Shown one piece after another: positions 1-8,407 of a stretch of 64,000 bases of DNA. Both the position numbers and the translations under genes were made by a program. The notes below the pieces were generated by a model. It had not been told where the DNA came from. It searched no databases and saw nothing but the letters and a program-made list of their open reading frames with translations. This DNA comes from Actinoplanes campanulatus (GTDB taxonomy: Bacteria; Actinomycetota; Actinomycetes; Mycobacteriales; Micromonosporaceae): assembly GCF_014647795.1 (NCBI RefSeq), contig NZ_BMPW01000011.1:186001-250000 (forward strand), in the 5' to 3' direction. The stretch's first letter is position 1; each line of letters opens with the position of its first letter.

Positions 1-874
1 CGGCCTTGATCTGCTTGTTCACCTTGAAGGTGCGCTCGGCGTCCTTGAGCCAGGCGGCCCGGCCCTCCGACCCCCAGGCCTTGGCCACGCCGAACTCGCC
101 GATCACGATCGGTTTCGGACGCTGGGCGGCCCACTCCAGGAAGGGCCCCATCAGCGTGCCGATCGGCTGGAACTCGAAACCGGCATAGACGTCCACACAG
201 GTCCAGTCCACCTGGTCGTCCCCGGGGTAGAAGGCGGGCGCGTCGCCGCGGATGAAGCCCTCGGCCGTCGGGCACCACACCCAGGAGACGTTGTCGGCCT
301 TCTCCTCGCGGAAGATCTTCCGGACGTACCGCCAGGCCGCGATGTAGTCCTCGCCGGACCACATGGTGGCCCGCAGGTTGGGCCGGTCCATCTCCCAGCG
401 CATCCGCAGCATCACCGGATCCTTGATCTTCCGGATCGCCCGGGCCTGCTCGCGAATCAGCTCGTCGTGCTCCCCGGTCAGGATGGACCGGTTGTCCCCG
501 GTGGCCCAGCTGATCATCAGCTTGGCGCCGTCGGCGAGGAACGCCGCGTCCGAGGGGGTGCCCATCATCTGCTCGAACCGGCGGTACGTGTTGATGAAGT
601 GCAGTTTCCGGCCCAGCGACTGCTCCAGGGCGCCGACCGCGGCGAGCCGGCCCACCTGGGTCAGCTCGTCCGGCTTGATCCACGCCCCGAGGTAGGCGCC
701 GCGGCGGGGCGCCTCGAAGGGCCCGGCCTGGAACGGGCCCCGGTTGGTGGCGACCGCCCGCGGTGGGCTGCTCAGGTCGGGTGACGGCGTCGGGGCGGGT
801 TCCTCCCGGTCACCCGAGAAGCAGCCGCCGAGCAGCAGGAGCACGAGGGCGGTGGCGATCAGCCCGCTACGCAT
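1..874 (-). CDS. GH26-like glycoside hydrolase lipoprotein (3' end outside window)
   Basis: The gene reads leftward off the window; 291 codons are visible. It starts MRSGLIATALVLLLLGGCFS, a lipoprotein signal peptide with its lipobox at Cys18, so the protein is probably membrane-anchored outside the cell. The rest resembles the TIM-barrel GH26 (beta-mannanase) group: a candidate acid/base Glu in RMRWEMD, then YPGDDQVDW, then a candidate nucleophile Glu in IVIGEFG. Substrate cannot be read from sequence. The ATG lies inside the end of the methyltransferase gene (8-base overlap, ATGCGTAG), so it is the last visible member of the polysaccharide operon. It may trim or process the polymer, and shares YPGDD..DW with the divergent gene at 10098. 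Confidence 0.8.
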   Translation of the reverse strand, partial: MRSGLIATALVLLLLGGCFSGDREEPAPTPSPDLSSPPRAVATNRGPFQAGPFEAPRRGAYLGAWIKPDELTQVGRLAAVGALEQSLGRKLHFINTYRRFEQMMGTPSDAAFLADGAKLMISWATGDNRSILTGEHDELIREQARAIRKIKDPVMLRMRWEMDRPNLRATMWSGEDYIAAWRYVRKIFREEKADNVSWVWCPTAEGFIRGDAPAFYPGDDQVDWTCVDVYAGFEFQPIGTLMGPFLEWAAQRPKPIVIGEFGVAKAWGSEGRAAWLKDAERTFKVNKQIKA

Positions 875-1601
875 GGAGCCGCCGGGCGGTGTAGAGGACG
901 TTCACGGCGTACGCATCGCTGCCCGGCATCCGTCGTGCCGCCGCGTCGGCGAGCCGGGCCACCCGGTGGTCGTGCAGCGACGGCGTGAGCATCGAGAAGC
1001 CGCGCCGCTCGACGATCTCGAAACCGTGCCGGGCCAGCAGCCGCCCGACCTCCTCGTGGGAGAGCTCGGCGAACCAGCGTTCCCCGCTGTGCCGCCGGGC
1101 CCGCAGGTGCCGGACCGATCCGGCGTTGCCGTGGTTCTCCACCACGAGCACCCCGGATCCGCGGTGCGGCAGCACCTTGGCGGCGAAGGCCAGCGCCCGG
1201 TCCCGGACCCCCTCGTCGACGTTGAGCAGCAGCCGGAAGATCGTGACGATCGCCGGGAAGCCGGCCGCCACCGGCTGCGGCACCGGACCCTCCTGGGGAA
1301 CCAGGTGCCAGTAGGCCCGCGACCCCACCTCGGCGGCCTTCGACATCATCTCGGCCGACGTGTCGTACCCGTGCGCCTCCCGGACCAGGCCGTGCAGCGC
1401 CCGGACGGCCCGCCCGGTGCCGCAGGCGAAGTCGTGCTGGACCGGTGGATGCTCGGGGAACTCGCGGCGCACCAGGGCGCGCAGGTAGTCCCGCTGGCGG
1501 TCGTTGATCCGCGACGCGTAGCTGTCCGGGGCGTACGTCACGGTCTCGTACTTCTCGACCGCCTCGGTGTCCTGGAACACCCCTGTGTAATCGCTGGTCA
1601 A
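867..1601 (-). CDS. SAM-dependent class I methyltransferase
   Basis: A 244-residue protein with the SAM-binding glycine motif DFACGTGRAVRA near residues 57-68 and the following class I Rossmann strands. The long reading frame continues upstream, but that part is antisense-frame noise from the flippase gene. I place the start at TTG 1601, because AGGAGG lies 5 bases before it and the flippase stop overlaps it (TTGA). The position inside a polysaccharide operon suggests O-methylation of a sugar or of a lipid-linked intermediate, but no acceptor-specific motif is visible. The stop overlaps the start of the GH26-like lipoprotein, implying translational coupling. Confidence 0.82.
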   Translation of the reverse strand: MTSDYTGVFQDTEAVEKYETVTYAPDSYASRINDRQRDYLRALVRREFPEHPPVQHDFACGTGRAVRALHGLVREAHGYDTSAEMMSKAAEVGSRAYWHLVPQEGPVPQPVAAGFPAIVTIFRLLLNVDEGVRDRALAFAAKVLPHRGSGVLVVENHGNAGSVRHLRARRHSGERWFAELSHEEVGRLLARHGFEIVERRGFSMLTPSLHDHRVARLADAAARRMPGSDAYAVNVLYTARRLHA

Positions 1602-3100
1602 CTCTTCCTCCTGAATGCGCCGAGCATCAACGGTCCGCGTAGCAGCCACGCCCCCGCGGCGTAGGCCGGGACGGCGATCACGATGGCCGCCGGGAAAAAC
1701 TGGATGAATCCGAAACAGAGGAGGGCCAGGAACGCCGCCGTGAGCGTCCCCCGGCCGAACGGGTGCAGACCGGTGCTCCGGTGGACCTGGACCAGCGGGA
1801 GCAGGTTGTTCACCACCATCGCCCCGGCCAGCCCGGCCGCCGCCCCCAGCGCGCCCCAGCGCGGGATCAGCCACACGTCCAGGCCGATCGTCACGGTCAG
1901 CGCGATCAGCACGTTGCCGAGGTTCAGCGAGGTGCGACCGGCCATCGCCAGGACCATGTCGACCATCCCGCAGCCGGTCGCCACCAGCATCGCGGCGGCC
2001 AGCACCCGCACCACCGGGACGCCGGAGGCGTACCCGTCGCCGAACAGCCGTAGGTACCAGGGCGCGAGCGCCATCACCAGCAGGCTGATCGGCCAGGTCA
2101 CCAGGACCAGCCAGCCGGTCGCGATCTGGTAGAGCCGTTTCGCGGCGGCCAGGTCGCCGGTGCTCAGCGTCTCGGCCAGACGCGGCTGCACCGATTGCGA
2201 CAGACCCTGGTTCGCGAACTGGATCAGCACCACGAACCGGCCGGCCACCGCGTAGACGGCCGCCGGCGCCAGCCCGCCCAGCGCCGCCACCAGCAGCACG
2301 TCCACCCGCTGCAACGCGAGCTGGGCGACCGCGGCCACCGCCCGCGGGGCGGTGAAGACCCAGAACTCCCGGCGCACGCGGCGACGCTCACCCCGGTCGG
2401 TGCTCACCCTCGTCCGGCCCGAGGTGTACGCGCGACGCGCGGCCACCGCGGCCAGGATCGCCACCGGCAGATACGGCGCCGCCCAGGCCAGCGCGAAGAC
2501 CGGCAGTGAGGCCGTGACCCAGAGCGCCGCCACCCCCGCCGCGCCGACCGCGAGCAGTTGCAGCCCGCTGCGCAGCACCCGGTCCAGCAGCACGGTCGGC
2601 CGCATGCTCCGGTAGCCGCGCGTCACGGTGAGCAGCACGTCGGTCAGCGCCTGGAGCGGGACGAAGACGGCCAGCACCCGGAGCCCGGCGGTGTGCCCGG
2701 CGACCACCTCCGGCGCCTCGCCCGCGGTGAGGCGCGCGATCGCCGGTGCGGCCAGCCACATCGCCACGCCCAGGAGCAGCGAGAACCCGGCCACCGGCGG
2801 GATGCCGGCGCGCAGGCAGGCGCCCAGCAGATGGTCCTGCCCGGTGCTGCGCAGCCGGGCCGGCCAGTACACCAGCCCGGTCTGGGTGCCGAGCTTGGCC
2901 AGCCCGCCGACCAGCACGAACGCGGCCGTGGCGGCGAAGAACGCACCGGCCTGCTCGGCGCCGAGCGCCCGGGCCACGATCCAGGTGACCACCACACCGG
3001 TGCCGCCGGCCAGCGCCGAGCCGGCCATGTTGGCCAGCCCGCCGCGGGCCGTGTCCCGGGTGGCGCCGCGCGGATCCGCCTGCGCGGTCGTTGCCGTCAC
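1598..3100 (-). CDS. Wzx-like polysaccharide flippase (MOP superfamily)
   Basis: About 500 residues with a dozen or more hydrophobic helices separated by short Arg-rich loops, matching the length and pattern of the MATE/MOP polysaccharide exporters that flip undecaprenyl-linked repeat units. The N-terminus (VTATTAQADPRG) is a polar tail before the first helix. The start is GTG 3100, whose GTGA overlaps the sulfotransferase stop; the longer frame upstream is noise. Together with the Wzy-like and Wzz-like genes upstream it completes a Wzx/Wzy-type export route. Substrate is inferred only from context. Confidence 0.85.
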   Translation of the reverse strand: MTATTAQADPRGATRDTARGGLANMAGSALAGGTGVVVTWIVARALGAEQAGAFFAATAAFVLVGGLAKLGTQTGLVYWPARLRSTGQDHLLGACLRAGIPPVAGFSLLLGVAMWLAAPAIARLTAGEAPEVVAGHTAGLRVLAVFVPLQALTDVLLTVTRGYRSMRPTVLLDRVLRSGLQLLAVGAAGVAALWVTASLPVFALAWAAPYLPVAILAAVAARRAYTSGRTRVSTDRGERRRVRREFWVFTAPRAVAAVAQLALQRVDVLLVAALGGLAPAAVYAVAGRFVVLIQFANQGLSQSVQPRLAETLSTGDLAAAKRLYQIATGWLVLVTWPISLLVMALAPWYLRLFGDGYASGVPVVRVLAAAMLVATGCGMVDMVLAMAGRTSLNLGNVLIALTVTIGLDVWLIPRWGALGAAAGLAGAMVVNNLLPLVQVHRSTGLHPFGRGTLTAAFLALLCFGFIQFFPAAIVIAVPAYAAGAWLLRGPLMLGAFRRKS

Positions 3101-3975
3101 CGGCGGCGCCAGACCGGGGTGTGCCCCAGCCAGCCGGCCAGCGCCTCGTCGTGCGGCTGGTAGTAGGCGTACAGGTCGCGGCGCAGCCCGGGATCCATGT
3201 CGGCCTGCCGGGGGCGGGCGTTGTGCTGCTCGAAGGTGGGCCGCTCCAGCCCGGAGGGCAGCCCGAGGAAGGCGCAGACCTCGTCGTAGACCGGCTCCGG
3301 GTCGCTGAAGAAGCGCTCGCTCTCCACCACGTGGATCCGCTCCCGCCCCACGTGCTGGGCCACCACGCTCAGATAGCGGGCGTACTCGCCACGGGACCGG
3401 TACGCGTGATGCTGGTGGGCGAAGCTGTAGTAGGACGGGTCGAGGGTGAGCCGTTCCTCCTGACGGTGCAGCCGGGCCGGCTCCAGTGCCACGGCCGCGC
3501 CGAAGTCCCGCTCCGACTCGTAGGCCCGGGCCACCTCGTGGTGGTGCTGCGAGTAGGCGCGTTCCACCGGGTCCCGGACCAGCACCACGAGCTTGGCGTA
3601 GGGCAGGTCGTGGGCGATCCGGGCGGCCGCCTGCGGGTGGTACATGTAGTACGGGCTGGACTCGAAGGTCTGCGCGCGGACCCCGTAGCGTTCGGCGATC
3701 CGCTCGGCGCTGCGCAGCGTCGGGAAGTGGCCGCGGTACCACTCCGGCCCGCGCTGGTAGGACGTGTCGAAGTAGTGCACACCCTTGTGCAGCACCGCCT
3801 TCAGCACGACCGGGTGCGCGGCCAGCGCGCGGTAGAGCGACGTGGTGCCACAGCGCTGCCCACCGCAGATCAGGAACGAGGGCAGCATGCGGCTCTCCGC
3901 GGTGAGCCGTCCGAACGACCGGGAGCCGAGGTGCACGACCCGCTTCACCGGTGCGGGCAGATTGCGTACGTGCAT
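3097..3975 (-). CDS. PAPS-dependent carbohydrate sulfotransferase
   Basis: 292 residues. The 5'-phosphosulfate loop GGQRCGTTSLYRA (residues 38-50) and the 3'-phosphate site VLVRDPVERAYSQH (131-144) are both present, which is diagnostic for PAPS-dependent sulfotransferases. The segment usually written KE.HFFD reads KGVHYFD (64-70), so the common catalytic Glu is a Gly here; the adjacent His is the likely base. The gene starts 4 bases after the upstream kinase-like gene stops, with GGAGGAG before the ATG, and its stop overlaps the flippase start. The PAPS it needs can come from the APS kinase at 8408-9928 in the same gene set. A sugar residue of the exported glycan is the likely acceptor. Confidence 0.88.
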   Translation of the reverse strand: MHVRNLPAPVKRVVHLGSRSFGRLTAESRMLPSFLICGGQRCGTTSLYRALAAHPVVLKAVLHKGVHYFDTSYQRGPEWYRGHFPTLRSAERIAERYGVRAQTFESSPYYMYHPQAAARIAHDLPYAKLVVLVRDPVERAYSQHHHEVARAYESERDFGAAVALEPARLHRQEERLTLDPSYYSFAHQHHAYRSRGEYARYLSVVAQHVGRERIHVVESERFFSDPEPVYDEVCAFLGLPSGLERPTFEQHNARPRQADMDPGLRRDLYAYYQPHDEALAGWLGHTPVWRRR

Positions 3976-3979
3976 GGTT

Positions 3980-5209
3980 CTACAGCTCCTCCACGCGCCG
4001 GATCAGCACCGGCAGCAGCCAGGTTCCGAGCACGCCCAGCCGGGCGCCCGCCTCGGCCTGCCTGTCGGTCAGGTAACGGACGGCGAGGTCCACCAGGTAG
4101 AGCAGGGTGGTGATCTCGCGGGCCACCGGCGCCACCCCGAACGGGGCGAGCAGCTCGTCGGCCCGGTGCACGGTCGCCTCGACCGCGGCCCGGGCGTCGC
4201 CGGTGGACTGGATACGTTTCTGCAGCTCGTGATGGATGGCGTCGAAGCCGAGCGGCACCCCCGTGGCGAACCGCTCCCAGTCCCACACGAGCAGGGCGTC
4301 GGCCAGGTTCGCCATGTTCCAGGGTGCCCAGTCGCCGTGCCAGGCGCCGTACCGCATCGTCGTCTCACCGCTGTGCGCGGCCAGCACGTCCACGGCGGCG
4401 GCCAGTCCCGCGCCCTCCGGCCGGTCGGCGACCGTCGCGAGCCGCGCCTGGAGGTCCTGCCAGTACCCGCTTCCGGTGAGCGGCCCGGTCGTGTAGCCGC
4501 GGCAGCCCGCGACGTCGATCATGGCCGCGGTGAGCCGCCGCCGGCTGAGCGACGCCCGCGGCAGCCAGACCGGCAGTGCCGACTGGACCAGCACCTGCAT
4601 GCCCCGCCACTGCCCGGCGTGCATCACCCGCGGCACGGTCAGCTTGGTCAGGCCGCTGCTGCCGAGGGTGGTGAGCGCCGCCGTCTCCGCCTTCACCAGG
4701 CGCCGGGTCAGCGGGCCGGTGCCCAGCTTGCCGAAGGCGAAGGTGTCGCCGTCCGGGCCGAGCAGTTGCAGCACCGGCTTGCGGTTGGCCCGCGCCGGGC
4801 CGATGTGGATGCTGACCGCGAGATCCCGACGCAGCGCCTCGCTCAGGTAGCCGTCGATGCCGGCCGACAGCGGGCCGGTCACCCGGATCCGGTCCCGGAA
4901 CACCAGGCCGGTGGCCCGTGCGTGCACCGCGGCGATCACGGCGCCCCGCTTGAGCCGGGCCATCCGGCTCTGCGGCTCGGCGTAGCGGCGCACGGCGGCC
5001 GCCGCGATCGCGGGCGAGTGCGTCGGGACCAGCAGCCGGGGCCGGTGCGCGTTCGGAACGACCAGGTACTCGGTGACCAGGGGGCCGGGCGTGCCGTCGG
5101 TCCGGCAGGGCGCTGGGTAGAGCAGGTGCATGACCTCGGTCAGGTACTGCGTCCGTAGGGCCGCGTCCCCGGCCGTCAACTCAGCGGGAGCGGTCTTGAC
5201 GGGGCTCAT
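3980..5209 (-). CDS. APH-fold phosphotransferase-like protein
   Basis: 409 residues with a C-terminal aminoglycoside/choline-kinase fold: HGDWAPWN (291-298) supplies the catalytic Asp and metal-binding Asn, and VWDWE (308-312) the second metal Asp. FGKLG (Lys161) and KAETAAL (Glu175) look like the nucleotide-anchoring Lys/Glu pair. The first 140 residues are not recognised. The start is ATG 5209, 7 bases after GGAGG; the longer frame upstream is noise. In this operon it probably phosphorylates a sugar or lipid intermediate rather than an antibiotic. All key residues are present, so it is likely active. Confidence 0.75.
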   Translation of the reverse strand: MSPVKTAPAELTAGDAALRTQYLTEVMHLLYPAPCRTDGTPGPLVTEYLVVPNAHRPRLLVPTHSPAIAAAAVRRYAEPQSRMARLKRGAVIAAVHARATGLVFRDRIRVTGPLSAGIDGYLSEALRRDLAVSIHIGPARANRKPVLQLLGPDGDTFAFGKLGTGPLTRRLVKAETAALTTLGSSGLTKLTVPRVMHAGQWRGMQVLVQSALPVWLPRASLSRRRLTAAMIDVAGCRGYTTGPLTGSGYWQDLQARLATVADRPEGAGLAAAVDVLAAHSGETTMRYGAWHGDWAPWNMANLADALLVWDWERFATGVPLGFDAIHHELQKRIQSTGDARAAVEATVHRADELLAPFGVAPVAREITTLLYLVDLAVRYLTDRQAEAGARLGVLGTWLLPVLIRRVEEL

Positions 5210-5252
5210 GCCGTCGCCTCCACCGCGCTGAAGGTCTTGTTCGCGAGCTCGC

Positions 5253-6620
5253 TCAATCGGTGTTCCCCTCGATCCAGTTGCGCCAGAGCAGCGCATATGC
5301 CAGAACCATGAAGGCCAGAGGGGTGACCAGCGAGTTGTACCAGAGCATCGCGGAGAAGGAGGAGACGAGCGCGGCGCTCCCGGCGATCCCGATCGGGGTG
5401 CGGTCCCGGCGGAACCGCCACAGCCCGTACCCGAAGAAGCCGAGATATCCCACCGTGCCGGCCGCGCCGTGCGCGTAGAGCAGCTGCCAGAGCTGGCCGT
5501 TGCCGCCCACCGTGAAGTTGCCGCACCGCTCGCAGCCGGCGCTCTCGCCGACCGCGATCGAGTTGCGCCCGCCCAGGGTGTTGCGGGTGCCGCCGTACCC
5601 GATCACCGGCGACCCGGTGAAACCGTCCAGGGCCTTGTCGACGAGGAACGACCGGACCCCGTTGGACTTGCCGTTGTCCAGCCGCGCCTGCACCGTCGTG
5701 CCCAGCGGGGTAGCGGTCAGCGCCACCGTCAGCGCGGCGCCCAGCAGGGGCAGCAGCGCCAGGATCCAGAGCCGGCCGGCCATCACGTGACGCACCGCCA
5801 CGTAGACCAGCAGCAGCCCGACGCCGATCCACAGGCCACGGTTGAGCGACGCCACCGCGGGCACCACCGAGACCGCCAGGCAGAGCACGGCCAGCGCTCG
5901 GCGGCCGGTACGGTGACTGGCCCACGCGGCCACCACGAGCCACGGCGCCAGCAGGCAGAAGTTGTTGCCCCAGGTGTTCGTGTAACCCCAGGGTGCGGCC
6001 GGGCGCGGCTTCTCGCCCCCGACCAGGTCCATGATCTGTGCGGCGTACGGGTGCACCAGAGACCGTACGAACCCCTTGTTGCGCACCCCGGACGGCAGCA
6101 GCCACTCCACCGGCGAGGTGAACTCGAAGTTCCCGGCCACCATGCCGAGCAGCCCGCCCAGCACGGTCAGTACGAACATCCCGCCCAGCAGGCGGACCAG
6201 CCGGCGGCGGGACAGCTCGGCGTCGGTCAGATTGCCGGCGTACACCAGAAGGACCGTGAGAGACGCGTACATCGAAAGCTTGTAGACGACGGCGACCAAC
6301 CGCTCGCCCGCGCGTTCCGGAACCGTGCCGGGCGGGTCCACGCCCAGCGCGGCGATGCTGATCACCACCGCGGCCAGGAAGATCACCCACCAGACGAAGC
6401 CGGGTGGCAGCCGCACCGGGCGGCCCGCCGAGCGCCGGCGCAGCAGCAGGTACACCATCGGCGCGGCCATCATCGGGAAGATCAGCACGCCCAGGCCGAG
6501 CGCCCACCACAGCGGATAGAGCAGCAGGATGCCGGCCACCGGCCAGGACGGCAGCGAGCGGCTCTTGGGGGAGATCTCGGGCGCGGTCCCGGCGTGCGCT
6601 ACCGCCGCGACCGCGGTCAC
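5253..6620 (-). CDS. O-antigen ligase/polymerase (Wzy-like) membrane protein
   Basis: 455 residues, nearly all hydrophobic helices, with a large external loop in the second half carrying NRGLWIGVG, the SRG/NRG-type motif typical of the Wzy_C (O-antigen ligase/polymerase) family. It should polymerise or transfer lipid-linked repeat units on the outer face of the membrane. The start is GTG 6620; GTGA overlaps the stop of the Wzz-like gene. The 43 bases to the next gene contain that gene's ribosome site. It is the polymerisation step between flippase and chain-length protein of the same operon. Confidence 0.85.
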   Translation of the reverse strand: MTAVAAVAHAGTAPEISPKSRSLPSWPVAGILLLYPLWWALGLGVLIFPMMAAPMVYLLLRRRSAGRPVRLPPGFVWWVIFLAAVVISIAALGVDPPGTVPERAGERLVAVVYKLSMYASLTVLLVYAGNLTDAELSRRRLVRLLGGMFVLTVLGGLLGMVAGNFEFTSPVEWLLPSGVRNKGFVRSLVHPYAAQIMDLVGGEKPRPAAPWGYTNTWGNNFCLLAPWLVVAAWASHRTGRRALAVLCLAVSVVPAVASLNRGLWIGVGLLLVYVAVRHVMAGRLWILALLPLLGAALTVALTATPLGTTVQARLDNGKSNGVRSFLVDKALDGFTGSPVIGYGGTRNTLGGRNSIAVGESAGCERCGNFTVGGNGQLWQLLYAHGAAGTVGYLGFFGYGLWRFRRDRTPIGIAGSAALVSSFSAMLWYNSLVTPLAFMVLAYALLWRNWIEGNTD

Positions 6621-8311
6621 TTGTCGTCGCCGTCCGCGGCGCCCGCGCTGGAGAGGTCGATGATCGCGGTGGCGTCCTGGTTCTCGGTGCCACCCGGGCG
6701 CTGCCGGCCGGCGAAGGACAGCTGCTGGGTCGGGCCCTCCAACGGCGCGTCCACGGCGTCCGGCACCGGCAGGGAGACGGCCGGCTCGGCCGGCTCGCTC
6801 GGGCGCGTCACGGTGAGCCGGGGCAGCACCACGGCGCCGAGCAGCCGGGTGCCCACCCGCTGGAGCTGGTCGGTGGCGTCGAGCAGGGCCGGGCGCTGGG
6901 ACCGGTGCAGCTCCACCGCCAGGATCGCCGCGTCGGCCAGGCTCGCCAGGCTCTGCGCGTCGGCGCTGCTGCTGGTCGACGGGGCCTCGATGACCACGTA
7001 CCCGCTCTGTTTGCGCAGCGCCTGAAGGGTGTCCCGGAGCCGTTGCGACTGCATCAGCCCGGCCGCGGTGGCCGTGCCACCGGTGGTGATCACCCGCAGC
7101 GACGGGATCCGCGGGGTCCGTTGCAGGGCGCGGGGCAGGCCGACCCGCCCGGCGAGCAGGTCGGAGAGGCCGGGCATGGCCGACACCCCGAACATCCGCG
7201 CCAGCGGCGCGGCATCGATCACGCTGTCCGGCAGGTGCGCGCCGATCAGAACGACTTCACTTCCGGTACGCGCGAGCGCCGCCGCCAGGTTCGCGGCGAC
7301 CAGGGTGCTGGCCGAACCCCTGCTGGTCCCGGTCACCACGATGATCTGGTCGCGCTCGCCCAGGCTGGCCAGCACCTCGTTGCGCAGCCGGTTGAAGACC
7401 CGCCCGCCCGGCCCGTACGGCTGGAGGACGTCGTCGAAATGCGGCGTGCTGCGCTCGTCCAGCGCGGCCAGCACCGGCACCCGGCCCCGGTCCCGTACGT
7501 CGTTCGGGGTGACCAGCCGCCGGTCGAACCGCTCCCGCAGGTACGCCAGGGACAGTCCGAGCAGCAGCCCGAGCATGCCGCCGGTACCCACGTTGAGCAG
7601 CGTGTTCGGGCTGCTCGGTGTCTCCGGCAGGCGGGAGTCGCTGATGATGCTGCCGCCGCCGACCATGGTGGTGGTCAGCTCGTTGAGCCGCCCGGTCAGC
7701 GAGTTCAGCTGGTTCTGCGAGTTGTTCCTCAGGCTCTGCAGGTTGCCGGCGATCGGGCTGTCCTTCGGCGCGATCGCCAGTTTCGCGTTGATCCCGGCCA
7801 GCACCGTGGTGAGCTGCCGCACCTTGAGGTTGAGCGACTTGATCTGCCGGTCCAGCTGGGCCCGGGCGCTCTCCTCACGGTTGCGCAGGTATGCCTCGGC
7901 GAACGCGTGCGATCCGGCCTGCGCCTTCCGCGGATCGTCCGACCGGACGGTGATCACCAGGACCGTGGTGTTCGCCGGTACCTGCACCGACACCGACTTG
8001 GCCAGCTCGATCGGCGACTGGTCGCTGCGCAGCAGGGTGGCCGCCTTGACCGCGACCGCACCGGAGCCGACCAGCTGCGCCTCGGTGTCCAGGTTGACCG
8101 CGCCCTTGGTTCGGCCGCCCTGCGCGTTGGTGTCCTGCCCGACCGGCTCCACCAGCACCGAGGCCGACGACTCGTAGACCTTCGGCATGGCCTGTGTCAG
8201 GACCGTGCCGCCGCCCAGGCCGGCACCCGTGGCCACCAGGGCGATCCACCAGTGGCGGCGGAAGGCACCGAGGTAGTGCGAGAGATCGGACGAGGGGCGA
8301 GACGGTTCCAT
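6617..8311 (-). CDS. Wzz-type chain-length protein with degenerate BY-kinase domain
   Basis: 564 residues. Residues 13-40 hold the first membrane segment of a Wzz domain, 145-215 a coiled-coil-like stretch, and 240-257 the second membrane segment. The C-terminal half looks like a bacterial tyrosine kinase (CpsD/Wzc type), but its nucleotide motifs are ruined: Walker A (GEGKST in the family) reads GSASTL at 332-337, Walker A' reads VVLIGAHLPDS (353-363) without its Asp pair, and Walker B reads YVVIEAPS. No C-terminal tyrosine cluster is seen. It probably sets chain length without kinase activity. The start ATG 8311 has only a weak ribosome site; a longer N-terminus is unlikely from composition. 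Confidence 0.82.
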   Translation of the reverse strand: MEPSRPSSDLSHYLGAFRRHWWIALVATGAGLGGGTVLTQAMPKVYESSASVLVEPVGQDTNAQGGRTKGAVNLDTEAQLVGSGAVAVKAATLLRSDQSPIELAKSVSVQVPANTTVLVITVRSDDPRKAQAGSHAFAEAYLRNREESARAQLDRQIKSLNLKVRQLTTVLAGINAKLAIAPKDSPIAGNLQSLRNNSQNQLNSLTGRLNELTTTMVGGGSIISDSRLPETPSSPNTLLNVGTGGMLGLLLGLSLAYLRERFDRRLVTPNDVRDRGRVPVLAALDERSTPHFDDVLQPYGPGGRVFNRLRNEVLASLGERDQIIVVTGTSRGSASTLVAANLAAALARTGSEVVLIGAHLPDSVIDAAPLARMFGVSAMPGLSDLLAGRVGLPRALQRTPRIPSLRVITTGGTATAAGLMQSQRLRDTLQALRKQSGYVVIEAPSTSSSADAQSLASLADAAILAVELHRSQRPALLDATDQLQRVGTRLLGAVVLPRLTVTRPSEPAEPAVSLPVPDAVDAPLEGPTQQLSFAGRQRPGGTENQDATAIIDLSSAGAADGDDK

Positions 8312-8407
8312 CAGTCTTCGGCGGCCCTTCCGGGAGAGGAGTGTGCGTGTCAGCTTTGGGCGTTTCGCCCCAGAGTGACAACGCCACACTCCCGCCGTGA
8401 GTGATGG

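Noticed and set aside
3980-5209. Aminoglycoside resistance gene
   Set aside because: The APH fold is there, but the position in a polysaccharide operon and the 140-residue unknown N-terminus argue against an antibiotic substrate.
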